Source: Tetranychus cinnabarinus
Lineage: Eukaryota > Arthropoda > Arachnida > Trombidiformes > Tetranychidae
NCBI GenBank assembly: GCA_022266195.1
Contig: WHVY01000005.1
Coordinates: 1,426,001 to 1,490,000 of the forward strand
Length of the DNA: 64,000 bases
Reading direction: 5' to 3'
The position numbers and the translations under genes are program-made. The notes under the pieces were generated by a model that saw only the letters and a list, made by a program, of their open reading frames with translations, was not told the origin of the DNA and made no database searches. This document shows, in pieces, positions 26,466 through 41,300 of the stretch. Every line of letters begins with the position of its first letter. The first letter of the stretch is position 1.

Positions 26466-27011
26466 CATTCAGGCTCAACAAAGTTTTTATTTTTTACACC
26501 TTATTCAACGATTTGTTCCCATCTTTTCACCACCGCCGTCACCATCATTTCCACCATTTTCTTCTTTTCCCATTTTCTCCTCTTCTCTTTCACTCTCTTC
26601 ACCTCTCTTGCCCATCTTTCATCATCATCATCATCTATACTATTAGATGGTAATGCCAAGATTCAGTGAAAACCTACTCTATAGGCTTGAAATCCACTCC
26701 ATATCTCACCTTGCCTATATAAGAATCTTCCTTGTTTCTTCCTTTTCTTTCCCCTTTTCTTCTCTTCTTCCTCTTCTTATTTTTCATCTTCTTTTTTTTC
26801 TTCTTCTCTTTTCTGACTCTTTATTTTCATCTTTTTCAATCCACATCATCTTTTTCCTTTCCTCATCTTCTTATTTCAACATAAATATTTCATCCTCAAT
26901 GTGAACAACTCATCATGCAATTTCTCATCCTCATGCTTCTCTTTCTCTCTCCATCTCTTGTTCCTTACCTTTCTTGCCCTCTGCAAAGATGTAAGAGAAG
27001 ATGTAACAATT

Positions 27012-27017
27012 AATAAA
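27012..27017 (+). terminator. possible poly(A) signal of the Islet transcript
   Basis: The first AATAAA that I see downstream of the Islet stop codon, about 550 bp after it. In this AT-rich DNA such hexamers occur often by chance, and another lies near 27343. Confidence 0.2.
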
Positions 27018-30000
27018 ACTCTAAATCAATTGAAACAATTGTTAGTTTCTATTTTTCTTCCTTTTCTTTACTCTTCTTTTTCCCCTCTCAACTTGTGTTT
27101 CAATATTTTTCATTTTCATTCATTTTGCCATCCTTTTCCATCTTTATACGTTTCTAACAATTTTGCTTATTTCTTGTCCTTAAAAAACAAACAAACTAAT
27201 CAAAGCAAAAGACAACATTTTTACCATTCAAATGTCCACATTTATTCAAAAGAAAAAAGTTCAATGTTCAATTATTCATGATTGTTATTTCCTTAACCCC
27301 AATTGATTGTTCAGATGAATGAATATCTAAAGACGCAAAAAATAAAACAAATAAGAACAAAAATATAAACAGAAATTATCTAAACATAATGTAAACACGT
27401 AAAAGAAACTAAAAAAACTAGAAAATTTGGGAACAAAACAAGTCTCAATTTTCATTTCGCCATTTCCATGATTTCCAGAGCTCCATTGAATAACAATTCA
27501 ACTGAAGTTGCTATCATTTACTCATTTACTTTCCCATTCAGAGTTCTGCTGAACATTTCTATGAATTATCACAATTCAGTTCATCTGCTCATTTCGCGAT
27601 TCCATGTTAATTGGTAAATGCATTGATAATGATATCAACTTGCAGACTTTAATCATTTGCATTTGATGGTCCATTGAATCAGACACAAGATGATGTTTAG
27701 TATTGATTTGTGGTTAAGAAAAAAGATTGAGCAGAAAAATGATCGATAATTTGTTTTTTAGACAAATCATTTTTCGCAAGTTAATCAATCGATTTGAAGG
27801 GAAAAGTTAAAAGATTAGATTTTGGAAATTTACTAAATCAATAACATTGTTGCCTGCAATCAAGGCATTGAGAGTGAAAAGATTTACAGAATTTTTGAAA
27901 AACTCATTTCTGTTTGCTGTTGAAAGAATCCAAGAAAGTTTTCGTTTTTACCATCGGAAATACATCGAAATTGATTTAACAAACAAATTAAATTATCAAA
28001 GTGCAAGAGAAATGTTGAACCTGATTCAACTGAGTTGGACAATAATTTCATGGAACCACAGGAATAAAAAGGCTGAATTGGTTGTAATAAATATTGAATG
28101 GAAAAAGAAGAGAAGAAAAAGATTTGAGTTTGTGTATTCTTGCCTGATACTCTGTTGAAACCGCAAAGTTTGACATGAATCGGAAGGAAACTCGAATTGA
28201 TTGTATAAGCATTATGAGGAAAAGGGAAAGAAAAGGACAAACTGATTGTTGAGTGGAGAAGAATATGTTTTCAGCAAAAAGCGAAAAGAACAACAAATGG
28301 AAATTATTTATCCCATATCACTGTTTACGGCACAACTTGTGTACCATTTGTGCCTCTTGTTGGGTTATGCGTGGCTGGATCCATGGCTCAATGCGTGTGT
28401 CTGTTTTCTTGCCTTGTCCTGTTCAGTCTCAGTATTTATCATCAGCCATCACAATGATTACCTATGTAAAGGCAGAGGAAGGCGAAAAAAAAGAGAAAAC
28501 GCAAAAATAAAAATTATCTCAATCCATAGTTTTCAATTTACAAACATGAAGATGATGATGATGATGATAACACGTGTAGACTTGACGCAATAGGAAGGAG
28601 TTGATTACACGCGTCTCACTTTCAACTGTTCAAACTTTTCCTTTTTTTTCTTCTTACAAACATTTCCATTGCATCTTACTGGGAATCACTGGGAGTGAAG
28701 TTTATGTTTATAGCTAATAAAGTGAGAAAAATGGAATCAACAGAGCTTTAGATGTGAGCTAAACACAAAAAGGCTAAGGTAAAGAAGGCGAACAAGAAGA
28801 AATGTTGAACTATATCTCAAGTATTATTACAAGATAATATTAACAACAAACATTCAATCTTGCTAATCAATCTAATCCTCAATGAATCGACAACTTCCGT
28901 CCTTTGCTGTTGATTTGTTTGTGTTTTCATTTTTATCCTCTAATGATATTGATTTCAGGTCGATTAGTGTAAAGCTTAAAACTCATTTACAGCTTCACTG
29001 GATTTACAAGTGGCTTTCACTTTATCATATTTATATCACTACATTTGCAAGAAAGGAAAAGTTTTCAGCTTTTCCAGTTTTTTTTCTTCATCTTCTTCAT
29101 CTTCTTCTCATCTTCCCTGTCTGATGTAAAACACTTGCCAATCAAATTATTACCAGTTTATTACAAGTATATAAATAAATTTCCTATTCTTGTTGTATCT
29201 TGAGAGAAGTAAAAGTGTTTGAAAAACTGCAAAATGGCGAGTAAAACCAGGAATAGATCTTTGTTTTTAAAGTGAACACAGCAAGTCATCAAACAGTGCA
29301 AGCTGAGCCTTCAACTGTGGCTTAAACACGCGTTAAGTGTCACCATTATGTATGAGTTTCCCGCATTCCTGTTTCTTCTCCATATGCTTTTTTCCCCATT
29401 TTTCTTGTTCTGCTTTTGTCCTCTCCTCGAGCCTTTACTTCAACAGTGCATCTTTACTCAGATTATGATGCTCTTGATAGTTTATTCAAGTATAAATAAG
29501 AGATCTAAACATGATTGTTCGATTAACTATTGAAACTTGAGTCAGTTTTCTGTTTACCATTTTACTGTTTTTACACCTTCAAAATCACTTCTCACTCTTT
29601 CCGAGTATTTAAAGATCATTCAATTGATCATTCAACATTATCATCATTATCAATGATATATCCTAATGAGTGACCTTTTTTTCTGTCAATGTATAATCAA
29701 AGGATAATTATCACTCTTTGAAACCCATTTTCAGCTTATTTATTGATCTTTGCCATTGCACCTCATTTTTGGTATCACTTTTGCAATTTTCTTTCATTCC
29801 TTTTTTCACCCAAAATTTCCAGTTACTTTCTCTTGTATTTCAACGAGAAAGGATGAAAAGTGAAAAATAAAGATAATTTTCCATTCTTTAAATGATGATG
29901 AGCTGAACTTTTTTTCAAGTAAAAAAATGGCAAAATCTTTTAGCAGCTTCTTTTAATGATTTTGAAAACTTTTTGATTGACAACAAAAACGACAAAAAAG

Positions 30001-31782
30001 GAGCAAAAGAAGAGGAAAAAGTTGATGATGATGAAGATTGAAATATATCAATGGATGGAGTGAAAAAAAGAGTTTACATTAAACGATACAAGATGAGAGT
30101 ATTACATGGAAATGGATGACAAGAGGACAGAGAAAGAAGATGAAAAGTGAATGGCTAAAGAGAAGGGAAATGAAATGAAGATGAAATGGAAAGGAATAAA
30201 GTTGGGCGAAAAAATGGAAAGATTCAAGTGAAGAGGAGTTTTGTAAAAATGATGTTCCTGTGACTCTAAAGGTGTGGAAAGCTGAAGAAAGGTTCAGCAT
30301 TTGAATGGAAAAAAACTGAAACGACAAAAATGGAAACTTTTTTTGACGTTTCAGAAATAGCTGCACAAGCTGGATAGAAAGAAAATTCATGTGGAAAACA
30401 TCAGTTCGTTGGAATGTGCAAGTGCGAAAAAAGTGCTTTTCTTTTCATGTAATGGCGAACAAATAACATGGAAAAGATTCAAAGCTTGAAATGTTCTTTT
30501 TTGCTCATTCCAAAGTCAAGACATTCGAATGATTTCCGACGAAATTATGTGAAAAGATTTTGGAACAATTTATTATTTCTTTTTACACTCTTTATCATTT
30601 TCTATTTGGACTCTGATCTTTTCCTTTTCAACATAATCATCATTTTCATGTTTTCATGATTTTCTCTTGAATTGTAAAGAATATGTTCATTTCTCATTCT
30701 CCTTATTCACAACATTATCATTTATCTATTCAGGCAACCTTTTTTTTTGTTCAGACTCTCAGTAAACTTGGAACAATAAAGTGTGAAAAGAGAGAAAAAG
30801 AAAGGTTAAGAAGAAAAAAACAAATACTCTGAACCTTCTTCGCTCATGAAATGTAAATGCAATTTAACTTAATTCAATTTAGTGATTCTCTGAATTCTCA
30901 TTTTGAAACTTTTGCATCTCAATTTTTGATTCTCATTGATTGATTGATTACATTTTACTCTTTCTTTTTGTTCACCATTTTCCTTTCTCTTCATTCAACC
31001 AACAATTGATTGATTAACCTGCAATTTCATTGAATCATTACAGTTGGACAACTTTTTGCATGAAACAAAAATGTAAAGTGAAAAATGACGAACTCAATTT
31101 TTCATTACAAAACTTGAAAACAATGCAAGGAAACAATTAAGGTTAACAATTGGAAATCGTTAAACAATTGAAACTTCAATTCGAAAATTAATTTCCCATG
31201 AAAGGTACAAGTTTCAAAACTGATTGGAATGTCGAATGTCTAATTAGTCAAATGCAGGCCAGTAAAGAAGAAACAAGTAAAAGAGAAAAAAAAGTTTCAA
31301 ATGTTCAAGATTTACACAACACTTGTGAAAACTGTACATTGAATGATGATAATTGAAATGATAATAACATGTCTTAAGAAAAGGGAATTTATGGGTAAAG
31401 TGAAATGCGAATGATGAATGAAAATTAGCTGAAAATGGTCTTCGAGTTTACATGAAACAAATACTGTGTAAAGAATTGAATAAATCACCATTTATATATT
31501 TATGCATATTCTCAATCATTTTGATGATAATGATAATCTTTTGTGCTAAAATGTTTCTCTACTTTTTTCCTTCCCTTCTTCATCTTGTTCATCTTGTGAT
31601 TTGATTTAATAACCCAGTAAAAATCACCAAACCGTATCAGATCAGTTCACTTACTCAGTGTTGTTGGTTTGTGTCTTTGTAACACTCATTGTACCAACCA
31701 AGTGAATTGCTAGTTTTGTGAAATGAGAAGAAGAAAAAAATGATATAAAAGCACACAAATCAATGAATAGTCTGAAGGAGGA

Positions 31783-31788
<6 letters not shown>

Positions 31789-31816
<28 letters not shown>
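31789..31816. repeat. (GA)n microsatellite
   Basis: An uninterrupted GA run of about 14 units within intergenic DNA. Confidence 0.9.
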
Positions 31817-31819
<3 letters not shown>

Positions 31820-34800
31820 TAAGAAGATGAAAAAGTCACTTTTGACATAATTTTGATCAAACTTTTTTCTCTCTCTTCACTTGATATGAATATGTCGACT
31901 GGTGATCAAAGCTCGACATTCATCATCTTTCCGTGTTTTCCTTCTTTGGCCAACAAAGTCAAATTGTACAGATGAATAGACACTTTCACTGACTTTATTC
32001 ATCATATGTTGACACAGAAAACGCTCATTGCATCTTCATCATCATTTGATTGAGATGATTCGATATCATTAGATCAACTTTTCTCTTTTTTTGTTACTCG
32101 AAATATTTTGCATTTTCAGAGTAACCTTCACCTAGGCTAAAGGGAAACATTTGAATGCATTTTAATTCTCATTTATTTCTCTTTTTCTCTTTCTTTCTTC
32201 TTCTTTCGGTGGTTTTACCATTCATTCATGAATCAATTGTATATTTACACTTGACTCAACAATAACAACAGGCCAAATTGAATTTATTCATAGTGACTTG
32301 ACTTTTACCCTGAAAGTCAAATAAATAATAAAAATAATGTTAATAATAAACATAATGATAAAAAATAATATTACATTGATTTAGGACAATCAATTTATTT
32401 GATTATATTTTTACACTTTCATGCCCTTGATTACCAAGAAGGGATCAAGAGGGAAAAGAGAGAAAGAAAAAGATATTCCTTTTTCGGTCAAAACTTTTTT
32501 TTTCTCTTCACTTTCTTTTCTCCTCTCTTTTTGCCTCCTTTTCCTTCATGGTTAGCTAAACACAATTCTGATACTCAGTTGACAGGTTGCACAGAAATTA
32601 TTACTATTAACAATGAATATTATCATTAGAACCATTACTGTTATTAAAGTGTACAATATTGGCAAATGGTAAAAGTTGGTCGCAACACACAGAAAACATA
32701 GTTTTCAAAGTGTTGTAAAGAAATTCTGGAAAATGAAAAGTTTGATAAACTTTTAAAGTTGCTAAGTTGACTTTAGACGAGTTTGTTTTTATTGCATTTT
32801 TCGTGGTTAACCAAATGACCAGTTAATGTTCATCTCAAGGTAAAGACAATAAATAGCATTGAAAATTGATTAATAACCATAAAGAGATTTATCAATACCT
32901 TTTTACAAACCAAGCTGCTCTCAACTTGGGCTAATAAGCGCAATTACTGGACCATTTGGAGTTTTCACAGTTTTTATATTATTAAATCGTTGCTTAATCT
33001 TCATTGATAAATGTTGAATTATCCAAAGGATTTTCGCTTTTTATATTCTTTCCCTTTTTTTGTTTCTCCTTCTCTTATCAATCAATATTAACATCTAAAA
33101 ACATTTGAATAGCCTTTCACTGAACCATCAGATAAACTGACCATAAACATTTTATTTATTTATTTATCTTATCCCAACATCGGAGAGACTTTCATTTTAT
33201 CACATTCTTTATAACCATATAATATTATCATGATAATAATAATGAAATAATATTCCAAGTGAACAGAAGAAGAAACAAAAAAAGAAAGAAGAAAACATTC
33301 GACTTGAAATGGCCGATGATAATAATGTTTAGTATTTATTTATATTTAGAAAGATTAATCTGTAAATATTATCAAGTCAAAACCACAGATGAAGAGAAAA
33401 AGGTAGAGAAGAATGAAGAGAATAAGAGAAAGAAAAATGACAAAATTGGTGGTGAAGATAGGATGATGAGAATGATGATGAAAGAGAGACAGAAAATGTA
33501 TTAAAAGCTCATGGATTATCCATCAATTTTGTATTCAATGAAAGCCAGTTAATCGGCTTAAAGTGTTTCTCCTTTACTCTTCTTCCTCATCTTCATTCTG
33601 CCTTTTCCATCATCATAAGCCATTACAACCTTAGACCTTCAACAATGCAAAAAACACTGACAATGGGTAACACCAACAACAGAACACATTCAATGAACTC
33701 ACTGATTCTCTCATTTTGTTCATCATTCCTTGTTTTTTGTTTTTTTCCTCTTCATCATCTTCTTGTCTCCAAACGATATAGACTAAAGGTAACCAGCAAC
33801 CTCTGTCAATATCACATCATCAATGCTCTTTTCTGTCTTTTCCCTTTCACTCACTCGCTACTCATATTGTCATGGTTGCCTTGGTTTCCACTCTTTTCTC
33901 CTCATCTTCTGACCTCGTATCATCTTTTTTCTTCATCTCAGTCCACTTTTTATCCTCTTTTTCTGCTCTTCTCTTTTCATCCGCCTTTCGACTGGTTATG
34001 GTGAAAGTAAATTTAGACAACAGGTTTTTCAAAGTTTCATCTTTCTCATCATTCCTTTTGATGAACCATTGGATTAGGTTAACTTTTCTCTTCTCTCGTC
34101 TCATCTTCTTGCTCTTCCCCTCTCACAATATGATAAATGTTGATATCTGTTTAACAAGAATCGGAAGGGAAAATGAAAGAAACTTTGATTGAATAAACAG
34201 TCCCAAGTTACTGGTAAATGTAGTAAAATGCACAGATAGAGACTGGATGATAAGTAGTCGAGGAGTGAGCATTGGATCAACATTTTTACGAGTTAAATTA
34301 TATGTTAACTGTTTCTGTTTTATCATCTTTTCTCTTCTCTTCTTCCCTTTCCTCTCTCAATCTCATAATATTCATGGGAAACATTTTTTTTCTTCTTTTG
34401 TTTTACTAATGTTAGACTCGAACAAAGTTTATCAAACAGAAAAGCCTTTTACAACTTTACCTTATCCACCTGACTAATAACATTTTAATGATTATAATTT
34501 CAATTGAAACTTTTTCACTGTTCAGTCATGTTAATTATCGAAATAATTAGTACTGTTTAAAACTCATTTCATCACCTGAAACCATCAATTGTAGTAAAAT
34601 ATACAAAAAAAGAATTGAAACTTTTACTGTTCAGTTTAATATCAAAATCAATTCATTTCCTGGCTAACGGTTTATTCATTACTTTTCAAAATTTAATGAT
34701 CAAAACATTATTATAGTTTATTGTTTTGGCAGTAAAGATTTATTGTGTCTCTCATGTCATCATGTGCAAAATATTCTCATTTCAAGTTGATTTTAGAAAC

Positions 34801-35147
34801 ATCTCAACCTTGTTTTGCACCTGAATTTCTGTTCAAATAGTTGCTGAAATGTTTGAAATTTTGGTAATATTGATTAAAGGGCCATAAGAAAGTGAGCAAT
34901 GCAAAAATGATGATGAGACGATCGTGTAACCAAAACATTCTCATGTGCATGAGGAAATTCTGCTCAAACTTTCCATTGATAAACTTTGAGTGAATTCGAA
35001 AAGATTGCAACTCAACGATTTTAAGATCTAATAAGCAGGTTTGATGCTATTACCCAAACCTAAATGCTTTCTCTCAATGAAATTCACTTAAAGTGAAGAT
35101 TGGTTACACCATCATAGTTTTACCTATGGCCTCACTGAGTACTGATG

Positions 35148-35305
35148 ACGAGATTCGGACTTAGCAGCGTTCAGTCATAATTCCTCCAACGACAGTGTTG
35201 GCCATCGGGCGAGCCGTCTCGTACTGGACAGAATTTCTTCTTTTGTAGTAACAAGTCATCAGTAAGGTAAAACTAGGATCTGTTACTCAACGACTAACTT
35301 CGTTT
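35148..35305 (-). pseudogene. decayed fragment of the 3' end of 28S rRNA
   Basis: On the + strand this matches the reverse complement of the 3' terminus of arthropod 28S rRNA in blocks and in the right order. AGATTCGGACTTAG and GCGTTCAGTCATAAT correspond to the end of the gene. CGTCTCGTACTG corresponds to the sarcin-ricin-adjacent GTACGAGAGG region. TCATCAGTAAGGTAAAACTA corresponds to the region complementary to TAGTTTTACCCTACTGATGA. The segment between the first two blocks, which should cover the GGTAGCTTCG/GCCAAGC area, is shortened and scrambled. It is therefore a diverged nuclear rRNA insertion, not a working gene. It could also be part of an rRNA-derived SINE. No other rRNA sequence adjoins it. 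Confidence 0.75.
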
Positions 35306-38300
35306 TCTTTTAAGAACGCATCCATTTTCACTTCAAACTCTTGAGCGAGATGAATAGAGCATCAAAAATTGTATCTTTATCATCTAATCAAGATTGAATA
35401 GCTTACATTCTGACATTGAATCTTCGTCCTAATTATTTCAAGTAAAAGTTTAGTTATCATATGCATGTCCATTTACAGGATGAATAAGCAATAACTGAAA
35501 ATGAAACCAAAATGAACGGCTTATTTCACGTCATAATTTTAATCAGAACATGGGACAATTCGCAATAGCTGACTTTAGAGGTGTTTATTTTTAGTGCTTA
35601 GGTGCATTTAATTTCAAAACGTATTGTCTGCACACCATTAGAGTAGAAATTTATTTTTAATGACAAGAGAAGAGTTTTGATTCTCGTTCCGATTATCAAA
35701 GAATGGACAGGATGGTGATTCGAGCATTTAACCTGTTTCCTGCATTATCGAGTCTTTCATTTACCTTTGAACAGATCATATTTATAGAGCTTGTGAATTT
35801 ATTTTCTTGTTATAGTATTTTTTGTGTTGCTGCTGCTTCTTGTTAAAAGCGGAAGAACAACTGAAGCTATCAGCTTTCAATCATCTTTTCCATCTCGACG
35901 TCTCAAAGGAGGAAAAGCAAGCAAGCAAGATGAAGATGAAGAAGATGAAGAAGAAGAAAAAAGAGAAAAAAGAAGATGATGATGGAGATGGAGAAGAAAA
36001 TGATGGCGAAAAGAAGAAGCCATATCTTACCCGCCTTAGGGATCAACTATAGTAATGTGTATATTAACTATTCCTATGAGTTGATTTCATTTTTCGTCTC
36101 TTTTCTTCCATGTTCTCACTTGTTCCTTATCATTTTTCCTTTTCTCTTTCCCTGCAAATATTCTGTACAATTTTCCAGTTCATGAGAGACAATCTTCATT
36201 TTTCTTCCCTTTCATTGATTCCTCTCCAATCTTAATCATAATATCATCTTAATCTAGCCTCAAAAAAAAGACGAAAGGCTAAGTCGACTTGAAAGAGGAA
36301 AGCGAAAGAATAAATTCTTCTTCTTCTTTTTTCCGTTGTTTTCCAACAACAAAACTTGTTACTCCAAAGCCAACCAAATATTCAAACAATTGTCTTTATA
36401 CTTGCTCATGTAAGCAGTATTGAGCTTTACAAACTTTTTGTTTGTCTGGTCAGTTGAACAAAAAAAAGGTCTAATAAAGTAAAAGTAAAAGTTCATTTAC
36501 AGTTCAATATTGAGCATAAAATTTGACTTATTTACATTTACTTTTTCTCTTTATCCTCATCTCTTTGGATTTCCTTCCTACAACAACATTTATCACTTTT
36601 CAACTGAAAGCTACTGAAGTTTGAGCCACCGTGAAAGATGATGATGATGTTGATGGTAAAAAGAGATAATTTGAAAAGAAGAAGAAAAATATTTACATGG
36701 TAAAATGGATGAATTATTGCTTACCTGATAAGTTAATTGAGTTATCATCAGAAAGATGATGGCGAAAGAAGAAGAAGAGAAAAGAAGACTTTGCGTGACC
36801 TAAAGGTGCACAGATCATCTTCGGCATTGCTCAACTATCTCTTGCTCCCTTGATTCTGTGGTAAGAAAAAAAAATTTCAACAAAACTACAGTAAGATGAT
36901 CTTGATGATGAGAAGTGAAAGAAGATAGCAAAGAGAAGAAGCAAAAGGCCAAAAAGAAGAAAATAAAATGTTTATTGAACGAAGCAGGTCAATGCAGCAA
37001 TACTTGTAACAGTAATAAATGGCCAACCCGGTGCCACAGATAGTAAAGGGACAAAGATTGTGACCAATAATTAGCCTAAAGAGCAAAAGATGAGACTTGA
37101 TATAAGCTCAGTATAATTGATTCAAATGTGATAAAAAGTCATCTTTTGCTTCAGTTTTCTTCTTCTTCTCCTTTCGTTCAGTTCCAATGTGCTAAATTTG
37201 AACCATATTTGCTTCCTTCTTCACAGGCTAATTAAGGTTGTAAAAAAATGTTGTAATTGCTAACGCCATCAATCACGTTGCAACAAACTGCTCTCAGCTT
37301 GAGCTATTGAGACTCAAGAGAAGCGCAAAAGAAACAAAATAAATTCTTCTTTGCCTCTGGTTTACCTTTACCTGCCAACTCGATGTGTACTTTATTAATA
37401 TAACACATTTCAAGCAATTAATATTTTCCTCTTTCTACTCTTTTCATTCCCAGCCCTACTTATCTGATACCAATTTTGAAATTTCCTTCTTCTATTTCAT
37501 GCAATTATTCTTTTTACAGTCAAAATATTGTCAGTTTCAAATGATGGTGAAAATGATAATCTTCAATTCAGTAAAGTTTCATTGCTAAAAAAATGTCACT
37601 TTTTTTGGGAGTTTTTTTCTGCTTCTCACTTACAATAAGTAAATGGTTATTTAATCAAAAAACCTACTCTTTTTTGCTCTGCAAGAATTGTTGGTGAAAG
37701 TCTCATGTTATTGAAATTTTTGGGTGTTTTAGGATCAAATTTTTTCTTATCTATTAATGAATGAAAAGGAAAAGTATTGATAAAACTCGCGCCCTTCATC
37801 TTTACCTGAAACTTTTCTTCTCTTAAATATTGTCACTCTGTTTACGAGTTATAATTGTCCAACTATTTGATGGTCGTTGCTATCATTTTAATCAGCTAAT
37901 CAGTGTAATTATCCAACATGAACTTGAAATTGATGGGAAAATTAAACATCCACAAGTGATGAATTTCACTTTTCATTGATTTTAATCAAGATAAGCTGAA
38001 CTGTAGCATAAAACTTTGAAACTCAAGCTAAAAATTCATTCACAACGTAAAAGTAAAATTATCAAAATCTTAATAAAAAATATGAAATTACGCCAAGATC
38101 AAGCTATCGTCTTTAGTTGAAAAATGGGTCTCAACATGTATACACATATTACAACATGAAACAGTCATGATTGCTTCATGATTCATTGATTGATTTCCGA
38201 GATTTGATATTAAACAAGTGAAAGTAAAAGAAGAAGAATCATGCAAACTTGACTTGCGAATACCAAATACGAATGATTTTATTGAATAGCAGTAAGTAAA

Positions 38301-41300
38301 TAATTTTGATCTTTATTCGTGAGACGATTGATTCTTTCGCCACGTTAGTGCACGTCCACGCCCATGTAAACTCAGAAAGGTCATAACTCTACCTGATGTA
38401 CAGCCTGCATGCAAAAAGACCGATTTCCAGAGCTACTCATGAGGCTGTGTAAAAAGCCAACTGTAGAAGTACTGATAACTAAGATCAAAAGCTAATTCAG
38501 AGTAAAGACAAAAGTTGATTTAATGTTGGATGAAATATAAAAAGTTCATGTTTTTCAAAAAATGTTAACTCAATTTATTAACCTTTATGATCAAATTGAG
38601 CAGAATTGCATTTAAAAACAAAGAATTTTAAGGTCATTCATTGAGCAATCTCAATGAATCAGTTCAGATGAATGAAGAGAATATTTCACGAAATAAACTA
38701 TTATAGTGATTGTCAACTAAGACGCAATATCACTACAACCGAATGGAAAAAGAGCAAAATGAATGTCAAGAGTGTAATCATCACTGTGTGTTTATTGTTC
38801 ATAATGATCAAGACAAAAGCCTTCAATAGTAATGAACTAAGAGCAGTATCATGATAGAACAGAATAAAGCCACCAAGGTTCTTGATAGTTAATAACGCTT
38901 TAACCATATCAATAGCAAAAGAAAATTTTCACTTTTGGTTTTTAACCTGCGCTTTTTGTCACACTAGTAAAGCTTTGGTTTTGAATAAAGCCTCATCTTG
39001 ATCCAACCTAATCTAACCTAATCTGACCCATGATTGATTTACATGTCGTCATGTTTAACTAATTATGTGATTTTCTTTTTATTGAAATTTCTCCCCATTT
39101 TATCATTTTCATCACCATTCATTGACATGATGGCCTTAAGTAACTGAACCTTTGAAAAGGATTCAGACCTTCAACCCATAATAGAGCCAATATTGTACAA
39201 CAGTTGATCAGTTTTGATGAGGCAAACTTTACGCTGGATTACCATCTAATCTGGCGACAATCATTAAGCCACGTGTCGAAGCTAATTTTTAAAGATGCTT
39301 TGACAACAACCTAGATTCATCCTTTAGCCTTTCTCTTTACACTCTCACCCAGACTCATTGCAAGTGTATACATTATTCAGAGTTGACCTTTTGGGAGTTT
39401 TGGGATAAAATTAAGTTTATTCCATTGAGCACTCAATTGAAACAGTTGTTGCTGTTGATGTAAAAAGACGGTCATGATAATGATGATAATGATAATAATG
39501 ATGCTGATATAAAAGTTAGTAAAGGTCACAAGAGGAGTAAGCGTGTCATTTCAAGTGTAAAAGATTCTCTTAGGGAAAAGAAGGAGAAGGATCATCATCA
39601 TCACCATCATCAGATGAAAAGGTAAATCTTTTTATATCGGTTAACTTGTGAAAAAAGAGATTCTTATTGATGACACGAAAAAGGAGAAAAACTTAAGACC
39701 ATAAGTCCAATTGATGGTTTTCAGATTTGAGCAAAGAGTTTCTTATCCATTTCATCTTCATCTCTCTCTTTTTTTGCATCTCTTCATTTTTCTCCACCAA
39801 CATTATCCACATCATTTTCCTTTCCTTTTTTTCGCTTCTCCTCATCAATATAAATAAATAGACTTTTTTGTCCATCACTTTCTTTGCCTTCGTTTTCATC
39901 TCTTTTTTTCGCCTACTTTTTCTCCACCAAACATTATTCGTTTTTTCAAAGTCCGGAAAAGTTTAAACGCTTATGGATATCATCAACAGTTTTTTGCTTC
40001 TCATCCACTTTCAATGCCTTGGAAGAAGAAAAAAAGACTCATGAAGATATCTTCAGGAAACTGTTGATGGATTGGCAAGTGATGAATGTTTATTTAACTT
40101 TCATTTCTTTCCTTCGCTTTCCTAGGTTCACCATCTAATGCGCTTTTCCGATGTTGATCATCATCTTGACTTGAGTAAAAAAAATGAGTAAACAATTTAA
40201 TTTGCTAAATAGTTTCAAAAAGAACCGACCAAATGACCAATTAACAGCGAAAAAAGGTGTCCATATATCATCATTACCTTTCCAGGTAAACTCGAGTAAA
40301 ACTTGGGGTTTTTGCAGCAGAATAATATTCGAATGACATTTCTTGGTTCGATATTTTTGCCATTCAATATTTTCAACACTTTTCATATGTTGGCCAATTG
40401 AAACCTGAGAGGCTGCTCTTTGACACCGGAACGAGTAATAATGATTTAAAAACGTGTTTACTATTTTGTAAGTGACTGTACCGATTAAATCAATGTAAAC
40501 CTCTTTCAGATAATATTATTTTGCCTTCTTCTTCTTCCCTCTCTTCATATATGTTGAATATGAGTATTTATCCAATGTTATTATTATATTATAATACACT
40601 GATTGTATAATATAAAATAATATTGAATTGAAAGAACTTAAGCTTTTTTCTTCGCTTCTACTTTTCGCTTTCCATTCACTATTCTTGGTCAATCTAATAA
40701 TCAAATCGTTTAACCGTATTTGCAAGGCCCTTAATGGAATTAAGCCTGAAGAAGAAGAAGAAGAAGAAATGAAGATGGTAAAGAAGAGAGATGTTGATGG
40801 TTCTAAGGCCATTAAAAGAGTTTTTTTTCATTTTTCTCCTTTTCCTTTCGCTCTCTCTTTCAACTCTCATTATCTTTCCTTGCATTCAACAAATTGTTCA
40901 TCACTATCATCAACACTATCATCATTATCATCTTGATCGTCCTTCAAACCTGGAACGCGACTCAAGAATGATATTATCTAAATTTATTGAGCTAAACAGG
41001 GAGACGAGAAGCTGAAGAGAAAAGAAGAAAAATATAATAAAAATAAAATTAGTTGATAACATAATATAATAAAAATATACTGTCGTAGTAAACATTAGGG
41101 TAAAAGAATCAATCAATGGTGTTATTATTATATAATGTATAATAATAGTATAAATAAATGTATTAATGTGTTCCTTCTTGTATCCACAATGAATATAATG
41201 TGACACCGATATTTTGTCTGATAGCGAAAAGTATTTGGCCCAGAATAGAGAGAGAGAGAAAGGAAGCGAAAATTCGTCTCTTTTTTCTCCTTTCTTCCTA

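Larger units (their letters stand above)
26466..35147. other. 8.7-kb region with no supported gene: Islet 3' UTR and intergenic DNA
   Basis: The start should contain the Islet 3' UTR, very CT-rich to about 27.2 kb. Beyond it I see only simple sequence (GAT, GAA, CTT, a GA microsatellite) and chance ORFs dominated by F, L, S, I or K. Nothing with splice signals and balanced coding character stands out on either strand. Confidence 0.5.

Noticed and set aside
35822..36052. Frame with Lys/Glu/Asp-rich tail
   Set aside because: AAG/GAT trinucleotide repeat product with no recognisable domain.
39003..39026. CCTAA-like words suggesting an interstitial arthropod telomere (TTAGG)n
   Set aside because: Only two perfect CCTAA units in a degenerate context; too short to support.
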